DNA of 39,957 nucleotides. It comes from Betaproteobacteria bacterium (lineage in GTDB: Bacteria > Pseudomonadota > Gammaproteobacteria > Burkholderiales > SG8-41). Made by a program: the position numbers and the translations under genes. Positions 17,498 to 26,452 of this stretch are shown here, piece after piece. The notes below the pieces were generated by a model. That model had not been told where the DNA came from. It searched no databases and saw only the letters and a list, made by a program, of their open reading frames with translations. The DNA is taken from the NCBI GenBank assembly GCA_900299145.1, contig OMIN01000089.1:1-39957 (forward strand), written 5' to 3'. Each line of letters opens with the position of its first letter. The stretch's first letter is position 1.

Positions 17498-18003
17498 GGC
17501 GAAGCGCTCACCGGCAATTCTTCGAGGCACGCCGCCAGCGTGACGATCAGATGCACGCTGTCAGACCAGAACGAGCCGTCACTCAGGTGCGCGATCGCCG
17601 TGACGTTTTGTGTGTCGGCCATGCGCACGCGCGTGGCGACGAACGCACGGCCGGCGCGCGGCCCCAGATGAAAACTCACCGTTTCAGGCAACGGATTGCG
17701 TTCGGTGAAAACATGGATGGCCTTGACGTGATCGGCCGAGGTCATCGGGCTGTCGACGCTCACCGACATCGGCACCAGAAATCCGTTTTCCACGAGCGGG
17801 GGGATATCGAGGGTCACGCGGCCGCGAGTCACTGGTGCGCCGCCGGTGATTCTTTTGATCGCTTCGGGCATGTTGTTCAGCGGCGTGCGGATCATTTGCG
17901 CGCGCACCAAACGCGGCGCGGCGGCCATCAAGGCGGTGGCCGCCGCGCTGCCAGACACTGCAAGAAAACGCCGCCGCGAGGGGGCATCCATCAATCGATT
18001 CAT
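17494..18003 (-). CDS. soxY: Thiosulfate oxidation carrier subunit SoxY, atypical C-terminus
   Basis: 169 residues with a Tat signal (SRRRFLAVSGSAAATALMAAA), as for other SoxY. In the family the swinging arm ends GGCGG, with the Cys carrying the sulfur intermediate. Here the gene ends VTLAACLEELPVSASP: the single Cys of the whole protein (Cys159) is at the right place, but the flanking glycines are replaced and ten residues follow it. The rest of the fold is typical (TLDIPPLVENGFLVPMSVSVDSPM, AIHVFTERNPLPETVSFHLGP). It is first in the likely soxYZ-NHL-NHL operon. One AT-rich repeat copy ends directly at its ATG. Function as a sulfur carrier is likely but the altered arm makes the partner enzymes uncertain. 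Confidence 0.85.
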   Translation of the reverse strand: MNRLMDAPSRRRFLAVSGSAAATALMAAAPRLVRAQMIRTPLNNMPEAIKRITGGAPVTRGRVTLDIPPLVENGFLVPMSVSVDSPMTSADHVKAIHVFTERNPLPETVSFHLGPRAGRAFVATRVRMADTQNVTAIAHLSDGSFWSDSVHLIVTLAACLEELPVSASP

Positions 18004-18030
18004 AAAATATTCAATTAAATCAAATACTTA
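18004..18030 (-). repeat. Dispersed AT-rich repeat, copy 6
   Basis: On the minus strand: TAAGTATTTG followed by ATTTAATTGAATATTTT, running directly into the soxY ATG. It fills part of the 84-bp gap between the hydroxylase large subunit gene and soxY. Confidence 0.7.
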
Positions 18031-18087
18031 TGCATGGATTCCCATACTGCAGCAGCGCTTGCGTTCACACCAGCGGATCAAACCCGC

Positions 18088-20301
18088 TTACACCAGCTTA
18101 TAGCCCGCGTTCTTCAACGGCACGTCGCGCAGGCGTTTGCCGGTGGCGGCAAAGATCGCGTTCAACACCGCCGGCGCCGCCACGCAAATGGTCGGCTCGC
18201 CGATGCCACCCCAGAAACCGCCGGAGGGCATCACAATCGATTCCACCTTCGGCATCTGCGCGATTTTCATGCACTGATAAGTGTTGAAGTTTTCCTGCTC
18301 AATGCGGCCATTCTTCACGGTGCATTCCTGATCGAACAGCGCCGACAGGCCATACACGAACGAGCCGGCAATCTGGCGCTCGATCTGCGCCGGATTCACC
18401 GCATAGCCACAATCGGTAGCGGCAACAATGCGGTGCACTTTCACCTCGTTCTTGGCCGACACCGACACTTCTGCGCATGCCGCGACATAGCTGTTGAACG
18501 CCTTCATCTGCGCCAGCCCCATGCCCCAGCCCTTGCCCATGGGCTTCGAGCCGTAACCGGCGCGCTTGGCAACTGCCTCAAGTACGGCCCAATGCTTGGG
18601 CGTCTTGGCCATCAGCTTCTGACGGAATGCCAGCGGACTTTGCCCGGCGGCCTGCGCGAGTTCATCCATAAAGCACTCGATGTAGATCGCGTTCTGATTG
18701 ATGTTCACGCCGCGCCAGAAACCCGGCGGCACATGCGGATTGCGCATGGCGTGGTCGATCAGGTAATTGGGAATGCCTTGATAGCCGAACTCAAACTCGC
18801 CGCCGCGCATCAGGCCCTGGAAAGTCGCCGGGTCCATGCCCTTTACCAGCGCTTCCGGCCGTACTGCCGTCAAAATCGACTGGCCGGCGATACGCATATG
18901 CAGGCCTGTCAGATTGTTGTTGGCATCAAATCCGCCCACCAGCTTGCACTGCGTGACCGGGTGGAAGCGGCCCTGACGCATGTCTTCCTCGCGCGTCCAC
19001 AACAGCTTGACGGGCACGCCGGGCATTTCCTTGGCTATGCGCACGGCTTGCGTCACGTAATCGTGGAACGCGCCGCGCCGGCCGAAACCGCCACCGAGGT
19101 TGATTTTGTAAACCTCGCACTTGTCAGCGGGCAGGCCGGACGCCGCGAGTGTTGCCGCGAATGCCGCTTCGCCGTTTTGCGTGGGCACCCACACTTCGCA
19201 CTTGTCGGCCGTGTAGCGGGCGGTGGCGTTCATCGGCTCCATCGGCGCGTGGTTCTGGTACGGGTATGAGTACACCGCCTCCACTTTCTTCGCCGCACCG
19301 GCGAGCGCCTTGCGCGCGTCACCCGCATCGTTGCCGACAAACGCCTGCGGGGCATCGAGCGCCGCCTTGTTGATGGCGGCAATCGAGGCACTGGAGACTT
19401 TCGCGTTGGGGCCTTCGTCCCACACGATAGGCAGCGCGTCCAACGCGGTCTTGGCCTGCCACCAGGTATCGGCCACTACCGCGACAGCGGTTTCGCCCAC
19501 TTGCACGACTTTCTTCACACCCTTGCGGCCCGTGACCTTGGCGGCGTCGAAGCTCTTCACTTTGCCGCCGAACACCGGGCACTCGATGATGCAGGCGTTC
19601 AGCATGCCCGGCAGCTTCAGGTCGGCGCCGTAGACATGCGAGCCATCCACCTTGTCGCGCACATCCAGACGCGCGAGCGGCTTGCCGGCGATCTTCCACG
19701 TTTTCGGATCCTTCAACGGCACGTCCTTCGGTGGCGTCAGTTTCGACGCGGCCACAGCCACTCCGCCAAAACGCACGGTGCGGCCGCTCGCGCGATGCGT
19801 GATTACGCTGTTGGCGGCAGACAGCTCTGAGGCCGGCACTTTCCACTGATCGGCCGCAGCCTGTATCAGCATCATGCGAGCAGTGGCACCACCTTTACGC
19901 ACATATTCGTGTGACTCGCGGATTCCGCGGCTGCCGCCTGTGGAATAATCACCCCATGCGCGTTTGCGCTTGACGCTCTCACCCGGTGTCGGGTATTCGG
20001 TGGTGACCTTGTTCCAGTCACATTCGAGTTCCTCAGCCACGAGCTGAGCCAGGCCGGTCAGCGTGCCTTGGCCCATTTCCGAGCGCGCGATGCGAATCAC
20101 CACGGTGTCGTTGGGCTTGATCACCACCCAGTGAGTGACTTCGACGCCCGGCACGTCAGCCTCGCCCGTGCCGGCGCAGCCGGTAAGGTTAAGGCCTATG
20201 GCCAAGCCGCCACCCAGCGCGGCGCCGCCAATGATGAAGGAACGGCGGCTGAAATCCGGGAGCTGACTTTGTTGTTTCTTCGGCATTTCCATCATATCCA
20301 T
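18088..20301 (-). CDS. Molybdenum hydroxylase large subunit, isoquinoline 1-oxidoreductase beta-type
   Basis: Molybdopterin-binding subunit of a xanthine-dehydrogenase-family enzyme that hydroxylates an aromatic heterocycle or oxidises an aldehyde. 737 residues, typical for IorB-like single-chain subunits. A Tat signal (DFSRRSFIIGGAALGGGLAIG) is followed by a Cys (LTGCAG) that could be lipidated. Then come the substrate-channel regions, GGGFGRRGAFHDYVTQA (family Moco motif), and the C-terminal GGIGEPTICVAAPAVLNAIF with the catalytic Glu region. The ATG at 20301 has a strong ribosome-binding site (AAGGAG, 7-nt spacing). It follows the 2Fe-2S subunit by 11 bp. No FAD subunit or maturation gene is adjacent; Ior-type enzymes use a cytochrome as acceptor instead. 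Substrate unknown. Confidence 0.92.
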   Translation of the reverse strand: MDMMEMPKKQQSQLPDFSRRSFIIGGAALGGGLAIGLNLTGCAGTGEADVPGVEVTHWVVIKPNDTVVIRIARSEMGQGTLTGLAQLVAEELECDWNKVTTEYPTPGESVKRKRAWGDYSTGGSRGIRESHEYVRKGGATARMMLIQAAADQWKVPASELSAANSVITHRASGRTVRFGGVAVAASKLTPPKDVPLKDPKTWKIAGKPLARLDVRDKVDGSHVYGADLKLPGMLNACIIECPVFGGKVKSFDAAKVTGRKGVKKVVQVGETAVAVVADTWWQAKTALDALPIVWDEGPNAKVSSASIAAINKAALDAPQAFVGNDAGDARKALAGAAKKVEAVYSYPYQNHAPMEPMNATARYTADKCEVWVPTQNGEAAFAATLAASGLPADKCEVYKINLGGGFGRRGAFHDYVTQAVRIAKEMPGVPVKLLWTREEDMRQGRFHPVTQCKLVGGFDANNNLTGLHMRIAGQSILTAVRPEALVKGMDPATFQGLMRGGEFEFGYQGIPNYLIDHAMRNPHVPPGFWRGVNINQNAIYIECFMDELAQAAGQSPLAFRQKLMAKTPKHWAVLEAVAKRAGYGSKPMGKGWGMGLAQMKAFNSYVAACAEVSVSAKNEVKVHRIVAATDCGYAVNPAQIERQIAGSFVYGLSALFDQECTVKNGRIEQENFNTYQCMKIAQMPKVESIVMPSGGFWGGIGEPTICVAAPAVLNAIFAATGKRLRDVPLKNAGYKLV

Positions 20302-20312
20302 GTCGGTTCTCC

Positions 20313-20762
20313 TTAGGCTTTGGCGGCGGCGTGTATTGCTTCGCGCACTTGTTGGAAGGTGCCGCAGCGGCAGATGTTGGTAATGGCGGCGTCAATGTCG
20401 GCGTCCGTGGGCCGCGGCTTGCTCTTCAACAGCGCCTCCACCGCCATGATCATGCCCGACTGGCAATAGCCGCACTGCGGAACCTGGTTGTCAATCCAGG
20501 CCTGCTGGATTTTCGACAACCGTCCGCCCTGCGCGATGCCCTCGATGGTGGTGATCGCCTTCCCCTCGGCCGCACTGACCGGCATTACGCACGAACGCAC
20601 CGCCACGCCATCCACGTGCACCGTGCACGAGCCGCACTGCGCCACCCCACAGCCATATTTGGTACCGGTCAAACCCACATGCTCGCGTATCGCCCAAAGC
20701 AGCGGCATGCCGGGTTCGACATCCACGTCGTGAGTTCTGCCATTGATATTCAGTCGTGCCAT
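20313..20762 (-). CDS. Molybdenum hydroxylase small subunit with two 2Fe-2S clusters
   Basis: 149 residues, normal for IorA-like subunits, passing electrons from molybdopterin outward. The plant-type cluster is [16 protein letters not shown] with a fourth Cys in VRSCVMPV. The second cluster is in CGYCQSGM and ICRCGTF. The start has an excellent ribosome-binding site (GAGGAGG, 5 nt before the ATG). First gene of the two-subunit operon. It has no signal peptide, so it is probably exported together with the Tat-signal-bearing large subunit. Confidence 0.94.
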   Translation of the reverse strand: MARLNINGRTHDVDVEPGMPLLWAIREHVGLTGTKYGCGVAQCGSCTVHVDGVAVRSCVMPVSAAEGKAITTIEGIAQGGRLSKIQQAWIDNQVPQCGYCQSGMIMAVEALLKSKPRPTDADIDAAITNICRCGTFQQVREAIHAAAKA

Positions 20763-20935
20763 GATGCCTCCTCGTTGAAACCGGAATGAAGACGAAAAAA
20801 TGTGCCCTGCAACAAACCCTGCAAGGCATACAGTGTGGAAACGGACGCGGCATTATTCGTCATCGTGCGGGGAAAGACAAGCACCAAAGCCGGCGTCTCC
20901 CGGAGTGCAGTGGTGGGGCAACGATGCGTCGAAAC

Positions 20936-20989
20936 GATGGCTCTGCTGCCGCCCGGCATCACCAAGTGACGGGCGGCAGCAGAGCCATC
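20936..20989. repeat. Perfect 20-bp inverted repeat
   Basis: GATGGCTCTGCTGCCGCCCG (20936-20955), a 14-base loop, and its exact reverse complement (20970-20989). There is no T-run on either side. It is long and GC-rich enough to form a very stable RNA hairpin in either direction. Confidence 0.8.
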
Positions 20990-21143
20990 ACATCGGTCGC
21001 AAGCGGCAAACACAAACCGAGACCGCCGAGTGGCGACGAAGCGTCGCCGCCTAAAGTCACGCAGCCTTTAGTATAGGGTTATAGGGCACGGTGGAGGTGG
21101 CCGCCCCCACCCCACCTCATCAGCACCACCATCAGCAGATCGA

Positions 21144-21170
21144 AAAAAAATAAATAAAAACAGATATTTA
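21144..21170 (-). repeat. Dispersed AT-rich repeat, copy 7
   Basis: On the minus strand: TAAATATCTG followed by TTTTTATTTATTTTTTT. It begins 6 bp downstream of the FixJ-type regulator stop codon. Confidence 0.65.
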
Positions 21171-21175
21171 TAACA

Positions 21176-21865
21176 CTACTCCGCCAGCAAATCCCCCATG
21201 CGCACGATGTCGATGACGCTGCGCACCTTGAGCTTTTCCATGATGTGCGCCTTGTGCACTTCGACGGTGCGGTGGCTGATGCCGAGTTGTTCGCCGATTT
21301 CCTTTGCGTGCAGACCACGTGTGAGGAAGCGCAGCACCTCCCGTTCACGCGGCGAGAGTGACGACACCATGGCCTCGCGCCGCGCCTTGCCCGCCAGTGT
21401 GTCCATGCGGCCGAGTTCATGCCGGAACGCGGTTTCGATCGCATTGATCAACTGTTCGTCGTCAATCGGCTTTTCCAGAAAATCGACGGCCTGTCCGCGA
21501 AACGCGGTGCGAGCGGAAGTCACATCACCATGGCCGGTGATGATCACCACCGGCAGCTTCGCACCGCGCGCCGCCAGTTCCGCTTGCAGTTGCAGGCCGC
21601 TCATGCCCGGCATGCGGATATCGGCGATCACGCAGCCGAGCCACGCGGGGTCGTACGCGTTCAGAAAGTCCTCCGCGCTGGCGAACTGCGCGATATGGTA
21701 GCCGCGCAGGCTCAATGACAGCGACAACGAATCGCGTATCGCGGGATCGTCGTCCACCACGTAAATCGTCAGCCGCGAGCGCTGCACGTCCTGTGAAGCG
21801 CCGGCCGGCTCGGCACGAATACCCGGCGCAGCGGCGCCGGGAGCTGAGAGTTGTAGGTTCATCAT
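21176..21865 (-). CDS. FixJ-family response regulator
   Basis: 229 residues from the ATG at 21865 (MMNLQLSAP), which has GGAAGG five bases upstream. Residues about 30-150 form a receiver domain: IYVVDDDPAIRDSLS, the phospho-acceptor Asp82 in IADIRMPGMSG, VVIITGHGD and the Lys of FLEKPIDD. The C-terminal LuxR helix-turn-helix is SPREREVLRFLTRGLHAKEI, then GEQLGISHRTVEVHKAHI. This is the plan of FixJ/TodT/StyR regulators. It lies 23 bp after the MASE1 sensor kinase on the same strand, which is surely its partner. Targets are unknown; the neighbouring hydroxylase operon is a candidate. Confidence 0.93.
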   Translation of the reverse strand: MMNLQLSAPGAAAPGIRAEPAGASQDVQRSRLTIYVVDDDPAIRDSLSLSLSLRGYHIAQFASAEDFLNAYDPAWLGCVIADIRMPGMSGLQLQAELAARGAKLPVVIITGHGDVTSARTAFRGQAVDFLEKPIDDEQLINAIETAFRHELGRMDTLAGKARREAMVSSLSPREREVLRFLTRGLHAKEIGEQLGISHRTVEVHKAHIMEKLKVRSVIDIVRMGDLLAE

Positions 21866-21888
21866 GCGTGCCTTCCTGAAATTGAATC

Positions 21889-23541
21889 TTACGGGCTCGC
21901 GGGTGCCAGCCCGTCCTGCGGCAATGTCAAACACAACAGCCCGCCCGTGCCTGGCACCGCCCATAACGCGCCACCATGAGCCTCTACGATAGCACGGCAG
22001 ATGGCAAGCCCGATGCCCATGCCGTTGGTTTTAGTGGTCACAAACGCCTCGAAAATGCGTTCCACGTCGGCGGCGCCTATGCCCGCACCGCTGTCACGTA
22101 CCTCCATTTGCTGCATGCCGGCCTTGTTGACGGCAAGCGACACCGTCACACTACCTTTGCCGGAGGCCGCCGCCGTCCCCGCTTGCGCGGCGGCTGCACT
22201 GTCCAGCGCGTTCATCAGCAAATTACGCAGCACCACTTCCAGTTGCACATCATCCACTAGTACTGGTGCAAGGGTGTCCTGCGCCGTGCAAGTAAGCGAA
22301 ATCCCCGCTGCCTGCGCGCGGGGCTGTAACGCCGCTGTCACACGGGCGGCGATATCGGCAAGTGCGTGGCGCTCCAGCCGGGTCGCGCCGGAGCGGAAAA
22401 AATCGCGCAGCCGCCGCACCACCGCCGCGGTACGACGGGATTCCTCCACCAGCCGGCCCATGGCGTCGTCAAGGCACGCGCGGTCCAGCACCGGTGCGGC
22501 TGCCAGTAACTGCCCTGCCGTGGCATAGCCCGACATCGCGGTAAGCGGCTGGTTGATTTCATGTGTGATGGCGGCAGCCATTTCGCCGGCGGCTGCCAGC
22601 CGCAGGGATTCACGAAAATCCGCAGCCGCGCGCTGTTGTTCATCGATGGTCACCCCCAGCAGCAGCCCGGTGATCGCCAGCGCAATCAGCAGTAGTTGCA
22701 ATTCAAACACCGACTGCGGCTGATAGCCGGTGAAATACATCACCCCGTAGACACCGCTCTGAATCAGCGCCAATGCACTGGATGCGCCCACCATGCCAAA
22801 GCGCGCCGCCGACCAGATCACCGGCATGAACAGCACATAGAAAAAACGCACATGCTCCTGCGTGTCCTGCAAGAATACCCAGCCGATGCAAGCCAGCATC
22901 ACCGCCGCCTGCAGCCAGGCTTCGCGCGAATGCAACATTTGGGCAAAACGCACGCGGCGTTTTGCGCTGAACAGCATCAGCACCAGCGGCGCGGCCACCA
23001 GCATGCCCACGCTATAGCCGATGAAAAACCGCCGCGCACCGTTGAAGTAACGGGCCTCTCCGCCAACACCATGCGCCACCAACAACCCGACGTAAACGAT
23101 GCCGCACAAAAGCATGCACGAAAGCGTCACGGCCATCAGCCGCAACACGTCGCGCCGAGTATCCATGTCCAGACTTACCCGAAACCGCCCCGAAAGCAGG
23201 TGCGCCATCAGGGCATAACTCGCTGTCAGTAGCGCACCGTTGAACACTATCGCACTCCACGGCCGCTGCGTGGGCGGCAGGGAATACTCGCCCCACAGCG
23301 CAGCCAACAGCAGAAGCGGGATAAAGCGCTTGCCGCAGATTATCAACAGCGCAACGGCGATGGCCGCCTCGGGATTGAACGGCGTAATGCCAAACCGCGC
23401 GGGAAATACGTACGTCAATTTATCCAGCACGACATACGCCAGAAAGAAAACCGCCACGCGCGCGCCGGCATGACGCCACAAGCCGGCCAGTGGCAGCATG
23501 CCTTGCCCCATGGACGCTAGCGGCGGGTATACTTTTTCCAT
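21889..23541 (-). CDS. MASE1-domain sensor histidine kinase
   Basis: 550 residues from the ATG at 23541 (MEKVYPPLASMG); upstream in-frame codons to 23583 are less likely, and an ATG at 23511 is also possible. The first ~290 residues are hydrophobic with several membrane passes and fit a MASE1 sensor (DKLTYVFPARFGITPFNPEAA near the start). The kinase core has H-box AAITHEINQPLTAMSG (His327), an N-box (LRNLLMNALDSA), G1 (DSGAGIGAADVERIF) and TTKTNGMGIGLAICR. The HEINQPL form is typical of FixL-like kinases pairing with FixJ regulators. The ligand is unknown. Confidence 0.92.
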   Translation of the reverse strand: MEKVYPPLASMGQGMLPLAGLWRHAGARVAVFFLAYVVLDKLTYVFPARFGITPFNPEAAIAVALLIICGKRFIPLLLLAALWGEYSLPPTQRPWSAIVFNGALLTASYALMAHLLSGRFRVSLDMDTRRDVLRLMAVTLSCMLLCGIVYVGLLVAHGVGGEARYFNGARRFFIGYSVGMLVAAPLVLMLFSAKRRVRFAQMLHSREAWLQAAVMLACIGWVFLQDTQEHVRFFYVLFMPVIWSAARFGMVGASSALALIQSGVYGVMYFTGYQPQSVFELQLLLIALAITGLLLGVTIDEQQRAAADFRESLRLAAAGEMAAAITHEINQPLTAMSGYATAGQLLAAAPVLDRACLDDAMGRLVEESRRTAAVVRRLRDFFRSGATRLERHALADIAARVTAALQPRAQAAGISLTCTAQDTLAPVLVDDVQLEVVLRNLLMNALDSAAAAQAGTAAASGKGSVTVSLAVNKAGMQQMEVRDSGAGIGAADVERIFEAFVTTKTNGMGIGLAICRAIVEAHGGALWAVPGTGGLLCLTLPQDGLAPASP

Positions 23542-23622
23542 ACGTAAATTGTCACATAGTTGGCGTCGCGCCCGGCGCTGCATTCGATTGCGCGATGACG
23601 CGCCAGTGTGGTATCGTAAAGT

Positions 23623-24015
23623 ATGCGTAACATATTGCTTTTATTGGGTTTTATTTTGGGCGCACCGGCATTTCCGGTGGTTTTTGGCGTACTGGTCGGC
23701 GCCACGGTGCTGTTGCAACCGCAGCCAGTTCCCGCACAACAGCAAATCCGCCAGCTGCCCGCCAACGGCAAACGCGGCACGACTGGCGATCTGCTGCCGC
23801 TGCCGCAGGTGGTGATAAACCGCGAAACCCTCACGCTGGCACCCGGCGGGCTGATTTTCGACACCAACAATCGCACCATATTGCATCAGAGCCTGCCGCC
23901 CGGCTCGGACGTGTGGTTTCAGTTGAACAACATCGGGCAGATTCAGCGCATTTACATCCTGCGCCCCGAAGAGCAGGCCCGGCTCGACAGCGAGAAGAAG
24001 TTTTTCTTCTTCTGA
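23623..24015 (+). CDS. Small exported hypothetical protein
   Basis: 130 residues, not recognised. The N-terminus (LLLLGFILGAPAFPVVFGVLVGA) is a signal peptide or a membrane anchor. A Pro/Gln-rich linker leads to a compact C-terminal part (VVINRETLTLAPGGLIFDTN, SDVWFQLNNIGQIQRIYILR) that reads as beta-strands. It ends with a charged run and four Phe (SEKKFFFF). It is divergent from the MASE1 kinase, with its start 81 bp from the kinase start, and lies 78 bp before miaB. The ATG is preceded by no strong ribosome-binding site. Confidence 0.65.
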   Translation: MRNILLLLGFILGAPAFPVVFGVLVGATVLLQPQPVPAQQQIRQLPANGKRGTTGDLLPLPQVVINRETLTLAPGGLIFDTNNRTILHQSLPPGSDVWFQLNNIGQIQRIYILRPEEQARLDSEKKFFFF

Positions 24016-24093
24016 TCGTTTGACCGCGCGTATTGAAGTAAACCTGCGTTACCCTCTTCTCGTTACCCCTTCCTTATAGCCCGCGAGCCCTGC

Positions 24094-25452
24094 TTGGCGA
24101 AAGTCTATATCAAGACCTTCGGCTGCCAGATGAACGAGTATGACTCGGACAAAATGGCGGACGTTTTGCGCGCCTCGCACGCGCTGGAACCGACAGACAA
24201 CCCCGCCGACGCCGATGTGATTCTGTTCAACACCTGCTCGGTGCGCGAAAAGGCGCAGGAAAAGGTGTTTCACGACCTCGGCCGCGTGCGGCAGTTCAAA
24301 AATGCGAACCCCAACGTGCTGATCGGCGTGGGCGGCTGCGTGGCAAGTCAGGAAGGCGCGGGCATCGTCGCGCGCGCGCCATACGTGGACATGGTGTTCG
24401 GCCCGCAAACGCTGCACCGGCTGCCGCAGCTTATCGAAGCCCGGCGCAAGAGCGGTAAGCCGCAAGTCGACATTTCGTTCCCCGAAGTCGAAAAATTTGA
24501 CCACCTGCCGCCCGCGCGCGTGGAAGGCGCCACCGCCTTCGTGTCGATCATGGAAGGGTGCAGCAAGTATTGTTCGTTCTGCGTGGTGCCGTACACGCGC
24601 GGCGAAGAAGTCTCGCGCTCCTTCGACAGCGTGCTCACTGAAATCGCGGAGCTCGCGTTAAAGGGCGTAAAGGAAATCACGCTGCTGGGGCAAAACGTCA
24701 ACGCGTATCGTTCCACTACTGAAGAGAATGAACCAGCCGATTTCGCGCTGCTGCTGGATTACGTGGCAGAGATTCCCGGCATCGAGCGCATCCGCTACAC
24801 AACGTCACATCCGAAGGAATTCACGCAGCGGCTGATCGATGCCTATGCCACGATTCCCAAGCTGGTCAATCAGGTGCATCTTCCGGTGCAGGCCGGGTCG
24901 GATCGCGTGCTTGCGGCGATGAAGCGCGGCTACACCGTGCTGGAATATAAGTCCATCATCCGCCGGCTGCGCGCGGTGCGGCCGGACATTTCCATCGCCA
25001 CCGATATCATTGTTGGCTTTCCCGGTGAAAGCGACGCGGATTTCGAGGCAACGATGCGGCTTATTGACGACATCCAGTTCGATGGCGCGTACAGCTTTGT
25101 TTACAGCCGCCGCCCCGGCACGCCCGCCGCCGATTTGCCGGACGAAACGCCGCAGGAAGTCAAACTCGCGCGGCTGCAGCGGCTGCAAGCATTGGTGGAT
25201 GAACAATCGCATAGCGTCAGCCGCGCGATGGTCGGCACGTGCCAGCGCACGCTGGTCACGGGCCACGCGCGCCGTGCAGGTTACGAAAATAAGCAGCTTG
25301 CAGGCCGCACCGACAATAATCGCGTCATCAATTTCGACGGGCCAGCATCGCTGATCAACCAGTTTGTCGATATCACCGTCACCGAAGCGCTGCATTATTC
25401 GCTGCGCGGCGAGCTTGCGAGCCATATACAAAAAACTCTTGAAAAACAATAG
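24094..25452 (+). CDS. miaB: tRNA-2-methylthio-N6-dimethylallyladenosine synthase
   Basis: Radical-SAM methylthiotransferase that adds the 2-methylthio group to i6A37 in tRNAs reading UNN codons. 452 residues from a TTG start ([18 protein letters not shown]); no earlier in-frame start fits. The N-terminal cluster Cys are in FGCQMNEYD (Cys11), [10 protein letters not shown] and GVGGCVASQ. The radical-SAM motif is CSKYCSFC (Cys156, 160, 163). [11 protein letters not shown] and a C-terminal TRAM domain complete the family plan. It heads the conserved block miaB-phoH-ybeY-corC-lnt. Confidence 0.97.
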   Translation: MAKVYIKTFGCQMNEYDSDKMADVLRASHALEPTDNPADADVILFNTCSVREKAQEKVFHDLGRVRQFKNANPNVLIGVGGCVASQEGAGIVARAPYVDMVFGPQTLHRLPQLIEARRKSGKPQVDISFPEVEKFDHLPPARVEGATAFVSIMEGCSKYCSFCVVPYTRGEEVSRSFDSVLTEIAELALKGVKEITLLGQNVNAYRSTTEENEPADFALLLDYVAEIPGIERIRYTTSHPKEFTQRLIDAYATIPKLVNQVHLPVQAGSDRVLAAMKRGYTVLEYKSIIRRLRAVRPDISIATDIIVGFPGESDADFEATMRLIDDIQFDGAYSFVYSRRPGTPAADLPDETPQEVKLARLQRLQALVDEQSHSVSRAMVGTCQRTLVTGHARRAGYENKQLAGRTDNNRVINFDGPASLINQFVDITVTEALHYSLRGELASHIQKTLEKQ

Positions 25453-25453
25453 C

Positions 25454-26452
25454 TTGGAAATATCATTCACACCAGTCAATAATCAGCGGCTGGCCAATCT
25501 GTGCGGCGCGCTGGACGCCAATCTGCGGCAGATCGAAAACGCCTGCGAAGTAGCCATCGCGCGCCGGAGCGAGGTTTTCACCATCACCGGCGCGCCGGAC
25601 AAAGCGCGTGTCGCCGCCCGCGTGCTCGAATCGTTTTACGGCAAAGCCACGCACGCATTAAACCCCGAAGACCTGCAGCTCGGCCTCGTGCAGGCCGCGC
25701 ACATGCCCGGCACGCACGACGCAGCGGGCAACATCGTGCTGATCACGCGGCGCGCCGATTTGCAGGGCCGCACGCCACATCAGATCGAGTATCTGAAAAA
25801 AATCCAGGCGCACGACATCACCTTCGGCATCGGCCCGGCGGGCACCGGTAAGACCTATCTGGCGGTGGCGTGCGCGGTGGACGCGTTCGAGCGCGACGCG
25901 GTCAAGCGGCTGGTGCTGGTGCGCCCGGCGGTGGAGGCCGGCGAGCGGCTGGGCTTTCTGCCCGGCGACATGGCGCAAAAAGTTGACCCGTATCTGCGGC
26001 CGCTCTACGACGCGCTTTACGATCTGATGGGCTACGACAAGGTGGCGAAAATGTTCGAGCGCGGCGCGATTGAAGTCGCCCCGCTCGCCTTCATGCGCGG
26101 ACGCACGCTGAATCACGCCTTCGTGATTCTCGATGAAGCGCAAAACACCACGCCGGAGCAGATGAAAATGTTCCTCACGCGCATCGGCTTTGGCAGCCGC
26201 GTGGTGGTCACCGGCGACGTGACGCAAATCGATCTCGCCAAAGGCCAGAAAAGCGGTCTCATCGACGCGCACGAAATTTTGAAGCGCGTGCGCGGCATTG
26301 CGTTTACTTACTTCGGTGCGGAAGACGTGGTACGGCATCCACTGGTGCAGCGCATTGTCAACGCTTACGAAGCGCGCAAGTCGAAAAAAGACACGCCAAG
26401 AGACGTACTACGAGAAATGCCACGGGAGGCGCCGCGCGCGCCGGATGCATGA
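25454..26452 (+). CDS. phoH: PhoH-like ATPase
   Basis: Cytoplasmic ATPase of the PhoH (YbeZ) family, linked with YbeY in rRNA processing and RNA quality control. 332 residues from a TTG just 1 bp after the miaB stop (MEISFTPVNNQ); the frame is open further upstream inside miaB, but those residues are not conserved-looking. Walker A is GPAGTGKT and Walker B with DEAQ motif is FVILDEAQNTTPEQMKMF. GDVTQIDLAKGQKSGL is also characteristic. The stop overlaps the ybeY start (ATGA), so the two are translationally coupled. The TTG start makes coupling to miaB translation likely. Confidence 0.96.
   Translation: MEISFTPVNNQRLANLCGALDANLRQIENACEVAIARRSEVFTITGAPDKARVAARVLESFYGKATHALNPEDLQLGLVQAAHMPGTHDAAGNIVLITRRADLQGRTPHQIEYLKKIQAHDITFGIGPAGTGKTYLAVACAVDAFERDAVKRLVLVRPAVEAGERLGFLPGDMAQKVDPYLRPLYDALYDLMGYDKVAKMFERGAIEVAPLAFMRGRTLNHAFVILDEAQNTTPEQMKMFLTRIGFGSRVVVTGDVTQIDLAKGQKSGLIDAHEILKRVRGIAFTYFGAEDVVRHPLVQRIVNAYEARKSKKDTPRDVLREMPREAPRAPDA

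Larger units (their letters stand above)
20763..21175. other. 413-bp intergenic region rich in inverted repeats
   Basis: Lies between the hydroxylase operon and the response-regulator stop. No gene was seen. Besides the 20-bp inverted repeat listed separately it holds GGCGACG/CGTCGCC (21032-21048) and CTAAAG/CTTTAG (21051-21071), plus one AT-rich repeat copy (21144-21170). The promoter of the hydroxylase operon must lie in the part nearest 20763, but no clear -35/-10 pair could be chosen. Confidence 0.5.

Noticed and set aside
18034-19269. Long plus-strand open frame (411 codons) opposite the hydroxylase large subunit
   Set aside because: His/Arg/Ala-rich translation without domains. The minus strand encodes a clear molybdenum hydroxylase; the frame is a GC-rich antisense shadow.
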